64,000 nt of DNA. Origin: Seleniivibrio sp. Lineage in GTDB: Bacteria; Chrysiogenota; Deferribacteres; Deferribacterales; Geovibrionaceae. This document shows positions 26,429-34,416 of the stretch, one piece after another. The stretch spans positions 1 through 64,000 of the forward strand of contig NZ_JAJOIL010000016.1 in assembly GCF_021209385.1 (NCBI RefSeq), read 5' to 3'. A model generated the notes under the pieces. That model was not told the origin of the DNA. It saw only the letters and a program-made list of their open reading frames with translations, and ran no database searches. The position numbers and the translations under genes are program-made. Position 1 is the stretch's first letter, and each line of letters begins with the position of its first letter.

Positions 26429-28396
26429 TTATTTCGTTCCCAGACCGACCATTGCCATCCGCACACAGCGGAGGCATCTGGTAGCCTCGTCATAAGCCTG
26501 CTGAAGTGTGAAGGATCTCTCCACCTCTTCATAGTTGTTGCGTCTGTCTTCGCCCGACATTTTTGCCTGATGGGTTCTGTGGATTGTTGGTGTCTCAAGT
26601 TCACAGACCTTTTCCGCCTTGTCGAACACCTTGTTCTTATAGAGAGAAACCTCAAGTGTTTCCTGCTCCGTAAGATAGGGTGCGCCCGATTCAAGGAAAC
26701 GGTCTATCATTATTGCAGACCAGCGGGCAGCGCCGATAGCCTTAACAACAGTCATGGGACCCCATTCGCAGTCGCCTGCGGAGAATACTTTCGGGTCGGT
26801 GGTATCATAAAGGTCGTCTCTGACCTTGAATGTGTTCCATTTTGTAACAGCTATGCCATCCTTTTCCGTAAGGAAGGACAGATCAGAGAACTGACCGATA
26901 GCGGGGATGATCACGTCGCAGGGGAGTATTTTTTCAGAACCTGCTTTCGGTTCGGGTTTGCGTCTGCCGGATTCGTCAGGTTCACCCAGAACCATCTCAA
27001 CAACCTCAACGCCTACAACTTTTCCGTTCTCAGCTATTATTCTGGTGGGGTTCCAGAGGAAATGGAAGTTAACGCCCTCTTCCATAGCGTCGTCAATTTC
27101 CCATGGTTCTGCAGGCATTTCCGCGCGGGAACGTCTGTATACGAGGTTGACGTCTGTGGAACCTTCGCGCATTGCAACGCGAACGCAGTCGATCGCAGTG
27201 TTACCGCCGCCCACAACAACGACCTTTTTACCTTTAACGCCCGTATCCTTGCCCTCTGCCTGTTCACGGAGGAAACCGATACCGCTTGCAAAAACTCCGT
27301 CGTATCCCTCTTTTTCACCTTCGATGCCCATGTCTCTCGATTTCCATGCACCTATGGTGACAAGAACTGCGTCGTAGTTCTTTTTCATATATTCAATTGT
27401 GATGTCGTCTTTTTCGTCGCCCAGTTTCTTGCCGTATTCAATCTCAACGCCAAGTGACTGGATTATGTCCACTTCGCGGCGCAGAAGATGGCGGGGCTGT
27501 CTGTAATCAGGGATGCCCAGAGCCACCATACCGCCTGGTTCCTGCATCCATTCGTATATTTTTACCGAATAACCCATAAGAGCGAGGTAGTACGCGGCTG
27601 TGAGCCCTGCGGGACCCGCACCCACGATACCGACTTTTTTACCTTTGTCGGCAGCTTTTTCTGGCAGTTTCGGAGTTTTATTGTTGTAATATTCAAAATC
27701 CCATGGTGCGCGTTTGAGAACCATGATGCTGACGGGAGTGTCGTCAACAAGTCCTCTGCGGCAGTTCGCCTCGCAGGGGTGGGGGCAGACGCGTCCGCAT
27801 ACGCCCGGAAGGGGCATTGTCTCGCGGATTGTCGCCAGCGCTTCCATATATCTGTGATCTTTTATCTGTTCAATGAACTCAGGAATCTGTACATTCGCGG
27901 GACAGCCTGCCGTACAGGGCGCCGTCACCTTGCGGTAAAATTCCATTCCGTCCTTATTAACCTGTTTTGTTATCTGGTCTTTAAAGTGTGTCAGGAAAAG
28001 TCTAACGGGGATGGTGGATGTGGGAGCAACTGTACATTTCGCAGAATTGAATATTGACTCCGCCATCTCCACCGTTTTTTCGATGTCGGAGTTTTCGCAG
28101 GCGCCCGCTCTCATCTTCATAAGCTGTTCAGCGAGAAGACGCGTACCGACCCTGCCGGGAAAGCAGCGTCCGCAGCAACCGTGACCGCTTATTTCAAGCA
28201 TATAGTTGGCAAGAGCCGCAAGAATATCTGCACTTTCGTCAAAAACAAGGAAGCCGTCCCAGTCGATAAAAACCTTGAGCGGTTTGTCCCTGTACTCGTC
28301 AGGCGTTTTGAACGGGGATTCCGTCCACTCCGACCTGTCTTTTCCTCTGTTGTCTATTTTGGTATCCTTATAGTACCCGTAGCAAACTTGTGCCAT
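26429..28396 (-). CDS. sfrB: NADPH oxidoreductase flavoprotein subunit (SfrB-like: NuoF 4Fe-4S domain fused to GltD)
   Basis: 655 residues from the ATG at 28396, which has GGAG 6 nt upstream; a GTG at 28408 overlaps that site. Residues about 70-145 are the NuoF C-terminal 4Fe-4S domain (GCCGRCFPGRVGTRLL plus a distant Cys). Residues about 155-220 hold the two Fe-S motifs of glutamate synthase small subunit (CTAGCPANVQIPEF; GVCGRVCPHPCEANCRRG). The rest is a GltD-type FAD/NADPH module with GIVGAGPAGLTAAYYLA and VVVVGGGNTAIDC. This fusion and its 15-bp spacing to the SfrA-like gene match SfrB of Geobacter. Oxidises NADPH and passes electrons to the partner. Confidence 0.8.
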   Translation of the reverse strand: MAQVCYGYYKDTKIDNRGKDRSEWTESPFKTPDEYRDKPLKVFIDWDGFLVFDESADILAALANYMLEISGHGCCGRCFPGRVGTRLLAEQLMKMRAGACENSDIEKTVEMAESIFNSAKCTVAPTSTIPVRLFLTHFKDQITKQVNKDGMEFYRKVTAPCTAGCPANVQIPEFIEQIKDHRYMEALATIRETMPLPGVCGRVCPHPCEANCRRGLVDDTPVSIMVLKRAPWDFEYYNNKTPKLPEKAADKGKKVGIVGAGPAGLTAAYYLALMGYSVKIYEWMQEPGGMVALGIPDYRQPRHLLRREVDIIQSLGVEIEYGKKLGDEKDDITIEYMKKNYDAVLVTIGAWKSRDMGIEGEKEGYDGVFASGIGFLREQAEGKDTGVKGKKVVVVGGGNTAIDCVRVAMREGSTDVNLVYRRSRAEMPAEPWEIDDAMEEGVNFHFLWNPTRIIAENGKVVGVEVVEMVLGEPDESGRRKPEPKAGSEKILPCDVIIPAIGQFSDLSFLTEKDGIAVTKWNTFKVRDDLYDTTDPKVFSAGDCEWGPMTVVKAIGAARWSAIMIDRFLESGAPYLTEQETLEVSLYKNKVFDKAEKVCELETPTIHRTHQAKMSGEDRRNNYEEVERSFTLQQAYDEATRCLRCVRMAMVGLGTK

Positions 28397-28449
28397 TACA
28401 CACTCCACGGAAATTTATCTTTATGCACTGACATGCACTAATACGCCAA

Positions 28450-28466
28450 TGGTATACTGTATACAA
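28450..28466. promoter_or_regulatory. GTATAC-repeat operator candidate upstream of sfrB
   Basis: TGGTATACTGTATACAA contains two adjacent GTATAC half-sites (28452-28457 and 28459-28464), forming a near-perfect inverted repeat of the TTGTATAC type used by FadR/GntR-family regulators. It sits 54 bp upstream of the sfrB start in the sfrB / 28686 divergent intergenic region. No GntR regulator gene is in the window. A partial third half-site (GTATAAC) follows at 28471. Confidence 0.35.
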
Positions 28467-28685
28467 TTTCGTATAACACAATTATAAATCCATGTCTATA
28501 ATTTTGTTAGATTTTGCGGGTGTAAAAACTGTCGGCGCGCAATCCTTTAACAAGCCTAAATTACGCTGATTTAAGCCTTATCCGCAGTTAAACAAAGATG
28601 AACTTATGCTCTGGTGGAAACTGCCTGATTTTTTTGATATCATTAAAACGGTTGCAATGTTCTATAATTTTCGGGGTTTAATATC

Positions 28686-29204
28686 ATGAAAAATACGATT
28701 TTTTTCCTGACATTTCTTTTCGCATTTAACGCTTTCGCCTTAGGAACACTGGATATAAACGTAATACACGAACGCTCGTCATTTGAGATAAAAGAGACAA
28801 TATGCGGATGGTCGCCAGATCCGGAAAAGGGTTTTATGCCCGACGGAAACGGATGCTTCTATACTGCATATGAAATGAAAGCTCCGCTGAAAGGATTCAG
28901 CATAGTCCCCAGAACAGGCGACGTGCCTCAGGCTGCCAGGGCGGCATACTACATTCAGTTCCTTGGACCTGATCTTCCTGCGCAGGAAAACCTGCATGCA
29001 GAGGTGACCTCAGGCGGAAAACCGGTTCGTTCAATAGATTCCGTCTATCATGACAACACCTTGCAAGGCATAGCAGCTCTGGAAACGGGCGAAGCTTTAA
29101 GGCTTTACAGTGATGCTGAACCGTCTTATATGTACATATATGTTATCACCGTCATCATCATTATATTGGGTATGACATTCATAGTGAGGCGTAAAGACAA
29201 ATGA
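28686..29204 (+). CDS. small periplasm-facing protein with signal peptide and C-terminal membrane helix
   Basis: 172 residues. The signal peptide is clear (KNTIFFLTFLFAFNAFA, cleavage near 18), and a hydrophobic helix at about 147-166 is followed by RRKDK, so the protein is probably anchored with its body outside the cytoplasm. The body has two Cys (ICGWSP, GNGCFY) that could form a disulfide. No known family recognised. The ATG has GGGG upstream, and a TATAAT-like -10 lies at 28663-28668. The stop overlaps the next start by 4 bp, so the formyltransferase-like protein is translationally coupled. Confidence 0.7.
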   Translation: MKNTIFFLTFLFAFNAFALGTLDINVIHERSSFEIKETICGWSPDPEKGFMPDGNGCFYTAYEMKAPLKGFSIVPRTGDVPQAARAAYYIQFLGPDLPAQENLHAEVTSGGKPVRSIDSVYHDNTLQGIAALETGEALRLYSDAEPSYMYIYVITVIIIILGMTFIVRRKDK

Positions 29205-30085
29205 ACATAACCCTGTTCACAGCCAATGTCACAGGCGTATTACTTCTGGAAGACCTGAAATCCGAAGGGATTTTCCCGCGCGTTGTAACCTATGCCAGAG
29301 GTTTCCAGCGCACTGGACTTGCCTGCGATTTTGAAAGGTTTGAAAAAGATTTTATAGTGACCTACCTCAGCTCAAATAACTATTCTGAATCGGCAGACAT
29401 ATTGGGGGACATCGGACTTCCGGTCTGTATAGATTTCACCAAGGATTTCTTTGAGGGTGCAGAGTTCCCCGTCATATATGCTCATCCCTCACAACTCCCT
29501 CTGTACAGGGGTTACAGCGCTGTTACAGAGCAGTTCGAGCGTGGAGTGGCGGTGAGCGGAGCCTCTTTTTATCTTCGGGGAGAAAAGATCGACGGCGGGG
29601 ATGTGATTTATAAAACACCGTTACGAATAGGCTTCGAGGACTATCCTGATGACTTCCTTGCCAAATATGCCATAGCCTGCGCTGAGTTTATAAAAGCCCT
29701 TTATGTAAAGGGGCTTGACGGTTTCACGTCAGTTCAGCAGGACGATGCGGCGGCATTTTATCTTCAAAGAAAGCGCACACGGGACGCACTCATAGACTTC
29801 AACAGGGATTCTTTCAGCCTTTACAACCACATACGCGCATACAGCCATCCGTATTTCGGAGCATATTTTCTGTCAGGCGGGCAACGGTATGTAATCTGGC
29901 GGGCAAAACCTGAAAAATGGCAGGGTGATTACGGAGACGTAGGCACTGTTCTTAACATATCCGACGACGGCATAGAAATAGCCTGCGGCAGCGGCACCAT
30001 ACTTCTCACCGATATTGAGGGCTTCAAACCCGAAGATTTTCCTTTCGCGGCGGGTACAAATATTCTATTTAACGAACAAATCTGA
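29201..30085 (+). CDS. formyltransferase-fold protein lacking the catalytic Asn
   Basis: 294 residues. The Fmt/PurN-type formyltransferase core is visible: HPSQLPLYRGYSAV (normally NxHPSLLPxYRG), then a GASFYLRGEKIDGGDVIY segment containing the conserved Asp (DxGD), then a C-terminal domain similar to the tRNA- or sugar-formyltransferase tail (FNRDSFSLYNHIRAYSHPY). The catalytic triad of the family is Asn-His-Asp; here the Asn position reads Tyr (VIYAHPS) while His and Asp stay. It may act on a non-standard substrate or be inactive. It overlaps the preceding membrane protein gene by 4 bp and the convergent larA-like gene by 21 bp. Confidence 0.7.
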   Translation: MNITLFTANVTGVLLLEDLKSEGIFPRVVTYARGFQRTGLACDFERFEKDFIVTYLSSNNYSESADILGDIGLPVCIDFTKDFFEGAEFPVIYAHPSQLPLYRGYSAVTEQFERGVAVSGASFYLRGEKIDGGDVIYKTPLRIGFEDYPDDFLAKYAIACAEFIKALYVKGLDGFTSVQQDDAAAFYLQRKRTRDALIDFNRDSFSLYNHIRAYSHPYFGAYFLSGGQRYVIWRAKPEKWQGDYGDVGTVLNISDDGIEIACGSGTILLTDIEGFKPEDFPFAAGTNILFNEQI

Positions 30086-31357
30086 CGGAAAAGGCACAAA
30101 GCCGATTCTGTCGGCACTTGCGGCGAGATGTGGTACACCTGAAAGGTCGGCAAGTTTCAGAAAGCCCATGCGTTCGCAGTCTTTTTCTGAAAAATCCGAA
30201 TAGAGGTACACTTCAAACCTCTCCAGATTACTTTTCAGGTTAAAAGCCGTCTGGCGGTTTATTTTATAGTCATCCATCAGCCCTTTAAGCATATCCGAAC
30301 TGAGTTTGACATCAAAAAAATCTTCAAAAAATTTATTGCCGTATCCGTCGGGACACTGCGCAAAGAATACTATTCTGCCGCCCTCTTGCACCAGAGGCAA
30401 TACTCTGTCCAGATATTTCTGGGACTGTATCATATTTATATCTTTAGGATATCCGCCTGCACTGACAAACAGTAGATCGAATTTTTCTTCAGCTTCGTAA
30501 AGACAGTAGGAATCCAGCCTGTTGCACGCCTCAATATGGGACATAAAAAGGTCGCCGCACACCATGTCGGCAATCTCCCCCTCTTCCGTCAGAATGGTAT
30601 TGATGGCATAGAAGTTATGACCGGAACGGGCTATCATCACCGCTTCCACAAGGTCGTCGTGGACAGGATTATTCCTAAGATTACCTGTGACCGCGTTGAT
30701 GTGGCGCTTCTTTTCAACAGGGTCGATGGCAAGTTTATGGTTTGCCGTTATCGCCTTATGTCCGCCGAGTCCCGGAAAGATGAGCTTGCGTCCGCCGCCG
30801 TAGCCGGCGAAATAATGATAGCTCACTGAACCGATGGTTATGATGGTGTCGTGAAGTCTGTATGCCTTGTTCAGAAGAACGGTGGTCTTGCGTTTTGTTA
30901 TGCCGTAAAAGTCCATATCGGCATAGTTCTCGCTGTCGTGGCGAAGGATGTTCCCTGAGTATTTTTCATATATTTCAGGTGTCATTATCTTTTTGAGTTC
31001 AGCTTCGGTGGGCTGTCTGTGTGTACCGACAGCTATGATGAAATTCAGCTCTTTGCCCTTCTCCTGCGCATAGGCTGTAAGTTCGGGTAGAATTTTTTCC
31101 GCGCCGGATTTTCTGGTGGCATCGGGAAGGACAACGAGTATCTTTTCTGCATCTTCTATGGTTTCGTACAGGTTCGGAGACATAACGCCGTCAGCGGACA
31201 GAACATCTTTTATCTGTCCGTCGGTCATGGCGGTCATGCGTTTTTCGGCTTTTATTATCTCCGCCGTTTTCGGCAGAGCTATGTCAACGGCAGAGTTTCC
31301 GCAGGCGAGCCTGAAGTTATCCGCCGATCTTGGACATTGTGCGTTTGAATCCCTCAT
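30065..31357 (-). CDS. lactate-racemase-like (LarA / DUF2088) protein
   Basis: 430 residues. Conserved LarA-type segments: VVLPDATRKSG, IIAVGTHRQPTEAEL, ILRHDSENY, and SVSYHYFAGYGGGRKLIFPG followed by GGHKAITANHKL. These hold the His and Lys positions that bind the nickel-pincer nucleotide in LarA. Many homologues are 2-hydroxyacid racemases other than lactate racemase, and no larB, larC or larE is here. The only in-frame start before the conserved region is ATG 31357, inside the last 41 bp of moaA in another frame, so it appears to be the coupled last gene of the tatB-tatC-moaA operon. Confidence 0.75.
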   Translation of the reverse strand: MRDSNAQCPRSADNFRLACGNSAVDIALPKTAEIIKAEKRMTAMTDGQIKDVLSADGVMSPNLYETIEDAEKILVVLPDATRKSGAEKILPELTAYAQEKGKELNFIIAVGTHRQPTEAELKKIMTPEIYEKYSGNILRHDSENYADMDFYGITKRKTTVLLNKAYRLHDTIITIGSVSYHYFAGYGGGRKLIFPGLGGHKAITANHKLAIDPVEKKRHINAVTGNLRNNPVHDDLVEAVMIARSGHNFYAINTILTEEGEIADMVCGDLFMSHIEACNRLDSYCLYEAEEKFDLLFVSAGGYPKDINMIQSQKYLDRVLPLVQEGGRIVFFAQCPDGYGNKFFEDFFDVKLSSDMLKGLMDDYKINRQTAFNLKSNLERFEVYLYSDFSEKDCERMGFLKLADLSGVPHLAASADRIGFVPFPSDLFVK

Positions 31358-32306
31358 CCCTGTGCTCCGACATCAGATGGTGCTCTTTCTCTTTAAGGCG
31401 CAGTCCGTTGATTATCTCTTTGCGCACAGCCTCTCTGTCTCCGCTTCTGATGGCGGGCATAAGGTCTATTTCCGCATCGGAAAGCAGGCAGGGGCGGAGT
31501 TTTCCGTCCGCTGTAATGCGCAGTTTATCGCAGTCGGCGCAGAAGTGGTTTGAGATGGGCGTTATGATGCCTATTCTGGCACCGTTCGACAGTTTATAGT
31601 TCACTGCCGGACCCGAGAGCTTCTCTTTCTGAATCTGTTCGTATTTGTATTTCGTGCCGATGATGTCCAGAATCTCTTTTCCGGTGATGGGTCCCGTATC
31701 TTTCCATTCCTCAAAATTGCCCACAGGCATGAATTCGATAAAACGGACGTTGATATCGTTCTCAACAGCGAATTCGCAGAAATCCAGTATCTCATCGTGG
31801 TTGAAATTCTTTATGGCAACCGTATTGGTTTTGACGCCAAGCCCGATACTTTTGGCATATTTAATGCCGTCCAGTATCTGCGCCATTCCGAACCCGCCTG
31901 TTATGGAGGCATATCTGTCCTCGCGCAGCGAATCGAGACTGACGTTTATGCGTTTGATACCCGCTGCCTTAATATCGTCAGCATGACGTTTCAGCAGCGA
32001 ACCGTTTGTGGTGATGGTCACCTCTTCTATACCTTCGAGCTTTCCGACCTTTGCCAGAAAAACGTCGACACCGCGGCGCACAAGCGGTTCCCCGCCGGTG
32101 ACGCGCACTTTGCGGACTCCAAGCTCGACAAACACCTCCACAGCGAGCATCATCTCTTCATAAGAGAGGATGTTCGGATGCGGGATGAAGTTAAAATCGT
32201 GTATCGGCATACAGTATTTGCATCTGAAATTGCATCTGTCTGTGATGGATATCCTGAGATATCTTATCTCTCTGCCGAATTTATCAACTATATTAGGCGT
32301 AGACAT
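31317..32306 (-). CDS. moaA: GTP 3',8-cyclase
   Basis: 329 residues. The radical-SAM motif CNFRCKYC is at about 24-31. A second cluster segment is near the C-terminus (FCADCDKLRITADGKLRPC), and the protein ends in the Gly-Gly tail typical of MoaA. It makes the cyclic pyranopterin precursor of the molybdenum cofactor. The start overlaps the tatC stop by 14 bp, which fits since many molybdoenzymes are Tat-exported. No other moa genes are in the window. Confidence 0.95.
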   Translation of the reverse strand: MSTPNIVDKFGREIRYLRISITDRCNFRCKYCMPIHDFNFIPHPNILSYEEMMLAVEVFVELGVRKVRVTGGEPLVRRGVDVFLAKVGKLEGIEEVTITTNGSLLKRHADDIKAAGIKRINVSLDSLREDRYASITGGFGMAQILDGIKYAKSIGLGVKTNTVAIKNFNHDEILDFCEFAVENDINVRFIEFMPVGNFEEWKDTGPITGKEILDIIGTKYKYEQIQKEKLSGPAVNYKLSNGARIGIITPISNHFCADCDKLRITADGKLRPCLLSDAEIDLMPAIRSGDREAVRKEIINGLRLKEKEHHLMSEHRDEGFKRTMSKIGG

Positions 32307-33060
32307 CTTCCTCTTTTATCTCGCGTTTGCGTCCGAAAACTTTTGCAACAAAGACGCTCACTTCATACAATATCATCATAGGGCAAGCCATCATCATTTG
32401 CGAAAATACATCGGGTGGTGTAAGTATAGCCGCGATGATGAATATCCCAAGATAGGAATATTTTCTGTATTTGTTCATCATTCTTGATGTCAGAAATCCC
32501 ATCTTTGCCAGAAAGAAGGTGAAAACCGGCATTTCAAAAACAAATCCGAACGCCATTATCATCTTCGTGAAAAAGCCGAGGTATTCCTGCAGCGAAAGGG
32601 TAGCCGTTACGCTCCCCTGCGCATAACCGAGGAAAAACTTAAAACCGAACGGAAACGCACCGTAATAAGCAAATGCCGCACCGCCGATGAAAAGCAAAGT
32701 GGCGGATATTACGAACGAAACTATATATTTCTTTTCCTGAGCGTAAAGTCCGGGAGCAATGAATTTCCAGAGTTCATAAAATATTGCGGGCATACTGAAA
32801 AAGACCGCAACAACAGCGCAAAGCTTAAGCTCTACGAAGAATCCTTCTGTTATCTTTATCATAGAAAGGCTGGCATGTGGGGGCAGAGCCGCAATTACCG
32901 GAGCTGTCACAAAATCCATAAATATCTTGCTGTTGCTGTATACAGCGCAAAAAACTATTATTACGATTATAAATATTCGGATGAGCCTTTTTCTGAGCTC
33001 CTCCAGGTGTTCCATAAGGGGCTGTTTCGCTTCAACGCCCGTATCTTTCTCGTTAGGCAT
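32293..33060 (-). CDS. tatC: Sec-independent protein translocase TatC
   Basis: 255 residues with six predicted membrane helices. The N-terminal cytoplasmic motif MEHLEELRKRLI and the conserved Glu in GFVFEMPVFTFFL are intact; both belong to the twin-arginine signal recognition site. TatC is the receptor of the Tat pathway in the inner membrane. The start overlaps the upstream tat gene by 8 bp and its end overlaps moaA by 14 bp. The C-terminal tail is charged (KREIKEEDVYA). Confidence 0.94.
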   Translation of the reverse strand: MPNEKDTGVEAKQPLMEHLEELRKRLIRIFIIVIIVFCAVYSNSKIFMDFVTAPVIAALPPHASLSMIKITEGFFVELKLCAVVAVFFSMPAIFYELWKFIAPGLYAQEKKYIVSFVISATLLFIGGAAFAYYGAFPFGFKFFLGYAQGSVTATLSLQEYLGFFTKMIMAFGFVFEMPVFTFFLAKMGFLTSRMMNKYRKYSYLGIFIIAAILTPPDVFSQMMMACPMMILYEVSVFVAKVFGRKREIKEEDVYA

Positions 33061-33379
33061 CCTGTTTCTTCTCCTCCGCCTTTGCAGGCTCCTCTTTCGC
33101 AGGTTCCGCCTTCACCGGTTCAGCATCAACATCAGCGGGTTCATCCTTAACTGTGTCTTTGTAGTGTTCTTCATATACTTTCTGAGCGGGAGAGGGTTTG
33201 GGTTTTTCAACTTCGTCGATACCGACGTTAACTGCATCTTTGAATTCATTCATGTATTTTCTGAATTCTCCATATGCCTTTCCAAGTCCCTTCGCTATTT
33301 CGGGCAGCTTTTTGGGCCCGACAACCACCAATGCAATGGCAAGAATCAAAACTATTTCACCGAATCCTAGTCCGAACAT
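33053..33379 (-). CDS. tatB: Tat translocase TatA/TatB subunit
   Basis: 108 residues from ATG 33379, which follows a near-perfect GGGAGGTGAGG ribosome-binding site; a GTG at 33394 lies inside that site. Features: FGLGFGEIVLILAIALVVVG helix, PKKLPEIAKGLGKAYGEFR amphipathic segment with the hinge GP, and a long acidic/Pro/Ala/Lys-rich tail. The tail length and absence of an FGxxK motif lean to TatB, but one TatA/B protein may serve both roles. First gene of the tatB-tatC-moaA-larA-like overlap operon. Confidence 0.85.
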   Translation of the reverse strand: MFGLGFGEIVLILAIALVVVGPKKLPEIAKGLGKAYGEFRKYMNEFKDAVNVGIDEVEKPKPSPAQKVYEEHYKDTVKDEPADVDAEPVKAEPAKEEPAKAEEKKQDA

Positions 33380-33437
33380 ATCCTCACCTCCCACATGATA
33401 ATATTAAATTGACGGCAAAAAGCAAGAAAGGTTTTCA

Positions 33438-33575
33438 ATTACCACCTCAAAAATGACTTCCTGTCATTTTTGAGCAACGCAAAACACGGGTAAAACCCGT
33501 GCTTTGCTCACACTACTTAAATTTTTGTCATAAATTGCCAAAAATTCACTCCGTGAGACACATCCATGTGTCTTT
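33438..33575 (+). repeat. multi-hairpin structured repeat, tandem copy B1
   Basis: 138-bp unit. Blocks: ACCACCTC box; hairpin 1 CAAAAATGAC-TTCCT-GTCATTTTTG (33448-33472); AGCAACGC; hairpin 2 CACGGG-TAAAA-CCCGTG with outer GCAAA/TTTGC (33479-33507); GCTCACACTAC (33506-33516); an AT-rich spacer; CAC-TCC-GTG (33547-33555); hairpin 3 AGACACA-TCCA-TGTGTCT (33556-33573). Every hairpin of this copy is perfect or nearly so. It fills the tatB-radC intergenic region together with B2; no open frame is supported there. Confidence 0.8.
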
Positions 33576-33713
33576 ATTACCACCTCAAAAATGACTTCCT
33601 ACAATTTTGAGCAACGCAAAACACGGGTAAAATCCGTGCTTTGCTCACACTACTTAAATTTTTGTCATAAATTGCCAAAAATTCACTCCGTAAGACACAA
33701 CCCCCTGTCTTTC
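33576..33713 (+). repeat. multi-hairpin structured repeat, tandem copy B2 (partly decayed)
   Basis: Direct repeat of 33438-33575 at period 138, nearly identical through the core. Differences fall in hairpins: the right arm of hairpin 1 reads ACAATTTTG instead of GTCATTTTTG, hairpin 2 has one C-to-T change that keeps a G-T pair, and hairpin 3 has lost its right arm (ACAACCCCCTGTCT). The duplication therefore looks older than the decay of this copy. It ends about 37 bp before the RadC-like gene start. Confidence 0.8.
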
Positions 33714-33750
33714 GTTTACACTTTTAACCAGTTTATGATATATTTACCTT

Positions 33751-34416
33751 ATGAAAGAACACTACACCGGACATAGGCAAAGGCTCAAACAGAGGTTTTC
33801 AAAAGAGCCGGAATCTCTGTATGACTATGAAGTTATAGAACTTCTGCTCGGATACGTTATTCGCGGCAGAGATGTTAAACCGCAGGCGAAGGCTCTTATA
33901 GAGAAAGCAGGCGGTATAAGCGGGGTCGCAGGATATTCAATGGCAGACGTCGAAGGATTGGGGGACGAGGCGAAATTTTTCTTCTCCGTGCTGAAAGAAC
34001 TCTATTCCCGCATAAGCTACGAAGAGATAGAGATTGAAACAGTCACCATCGACAATCCTGAAAAAGCGGCATCCTTCCTCCGTTTCCGCATAGGATACGA
34101 ACAGAAGGAACAGTTTTTCGCGCTGTTCATGGATGTGAATAAAAAGCTCCTCGGCTACAAAACCTTTTTCAAAGGGACGGTGGACAGACTTTCCGTTTAC
34201 CCGCGCGAGATAGCAGAAGAAGCGCTTAAAAGAAAAGCAAGCTTTGTTATCGTGGCGCATAACCATCCGGCGGGCAGTCTGAACCCTTCGGAAGAGGACA
34301 TAACCCTCACGGATAAACTTATAAAGGCGCTCGGCGCACTTGATATAGCAATGGCTGACCACATAATTGTCAGCAAGACAGGTTTCTTCAGTTTCAAAAA
34401 GGAGCATGTCATATGA
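33751..34416 (+). CDS. radC: RadC-like JAB-domain protein
   Basis: 221 residues. The metal-binding JAMM motif is intact (HNHPAGSLNPSEED, with a distal GYKTFFKGT segment). N-terminal residues (YTGHRQRLKQRF, then YEVIELLLGYVIRGRDVKPQ) form the UPF0758 helix-hairpin part. The historical name RadC implies DNA repair, but the family's activity is not proven; the JAB fold suggests a metalloprotease or nuclease. The stop overlaps the next gene by 4 bp. Confidence 0.85.
   Translation: MKEHYTGHRQRLKQRFSKEPESLYDYEVIELLLGYVIRGRDVKPQAKALIEKAGGISGVAGYSMADVEGLGDEAKFFFSVLKELYSRISYEEIEIETVTIDNPEKAASFLRFRIGYEQKEQFFALFMDVNKKLLGYKTFFKGTVDRLSVYPREIAEEALKRKASFVIVAHNHPAGSLNPSEEDITLTDKLIKALGALDIAMADHIIVSKTGFFSFKKEHVI

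Noticed and set aside
25892-27457. 521-residue open frame on the plus strand, opposite the SfrAB-like genes
   Set aside because: Antisense to two strongly conserved genes; Cys, Phe and Val excess is the mirror of the true genes' codon use; no ribosome-binding site or family match.
33438-33713. CRISPR array
   Set aside because: Only two units of 138 bp with nearly identical interiors; there are no short repeats separated by unique spacers and no cas genes.
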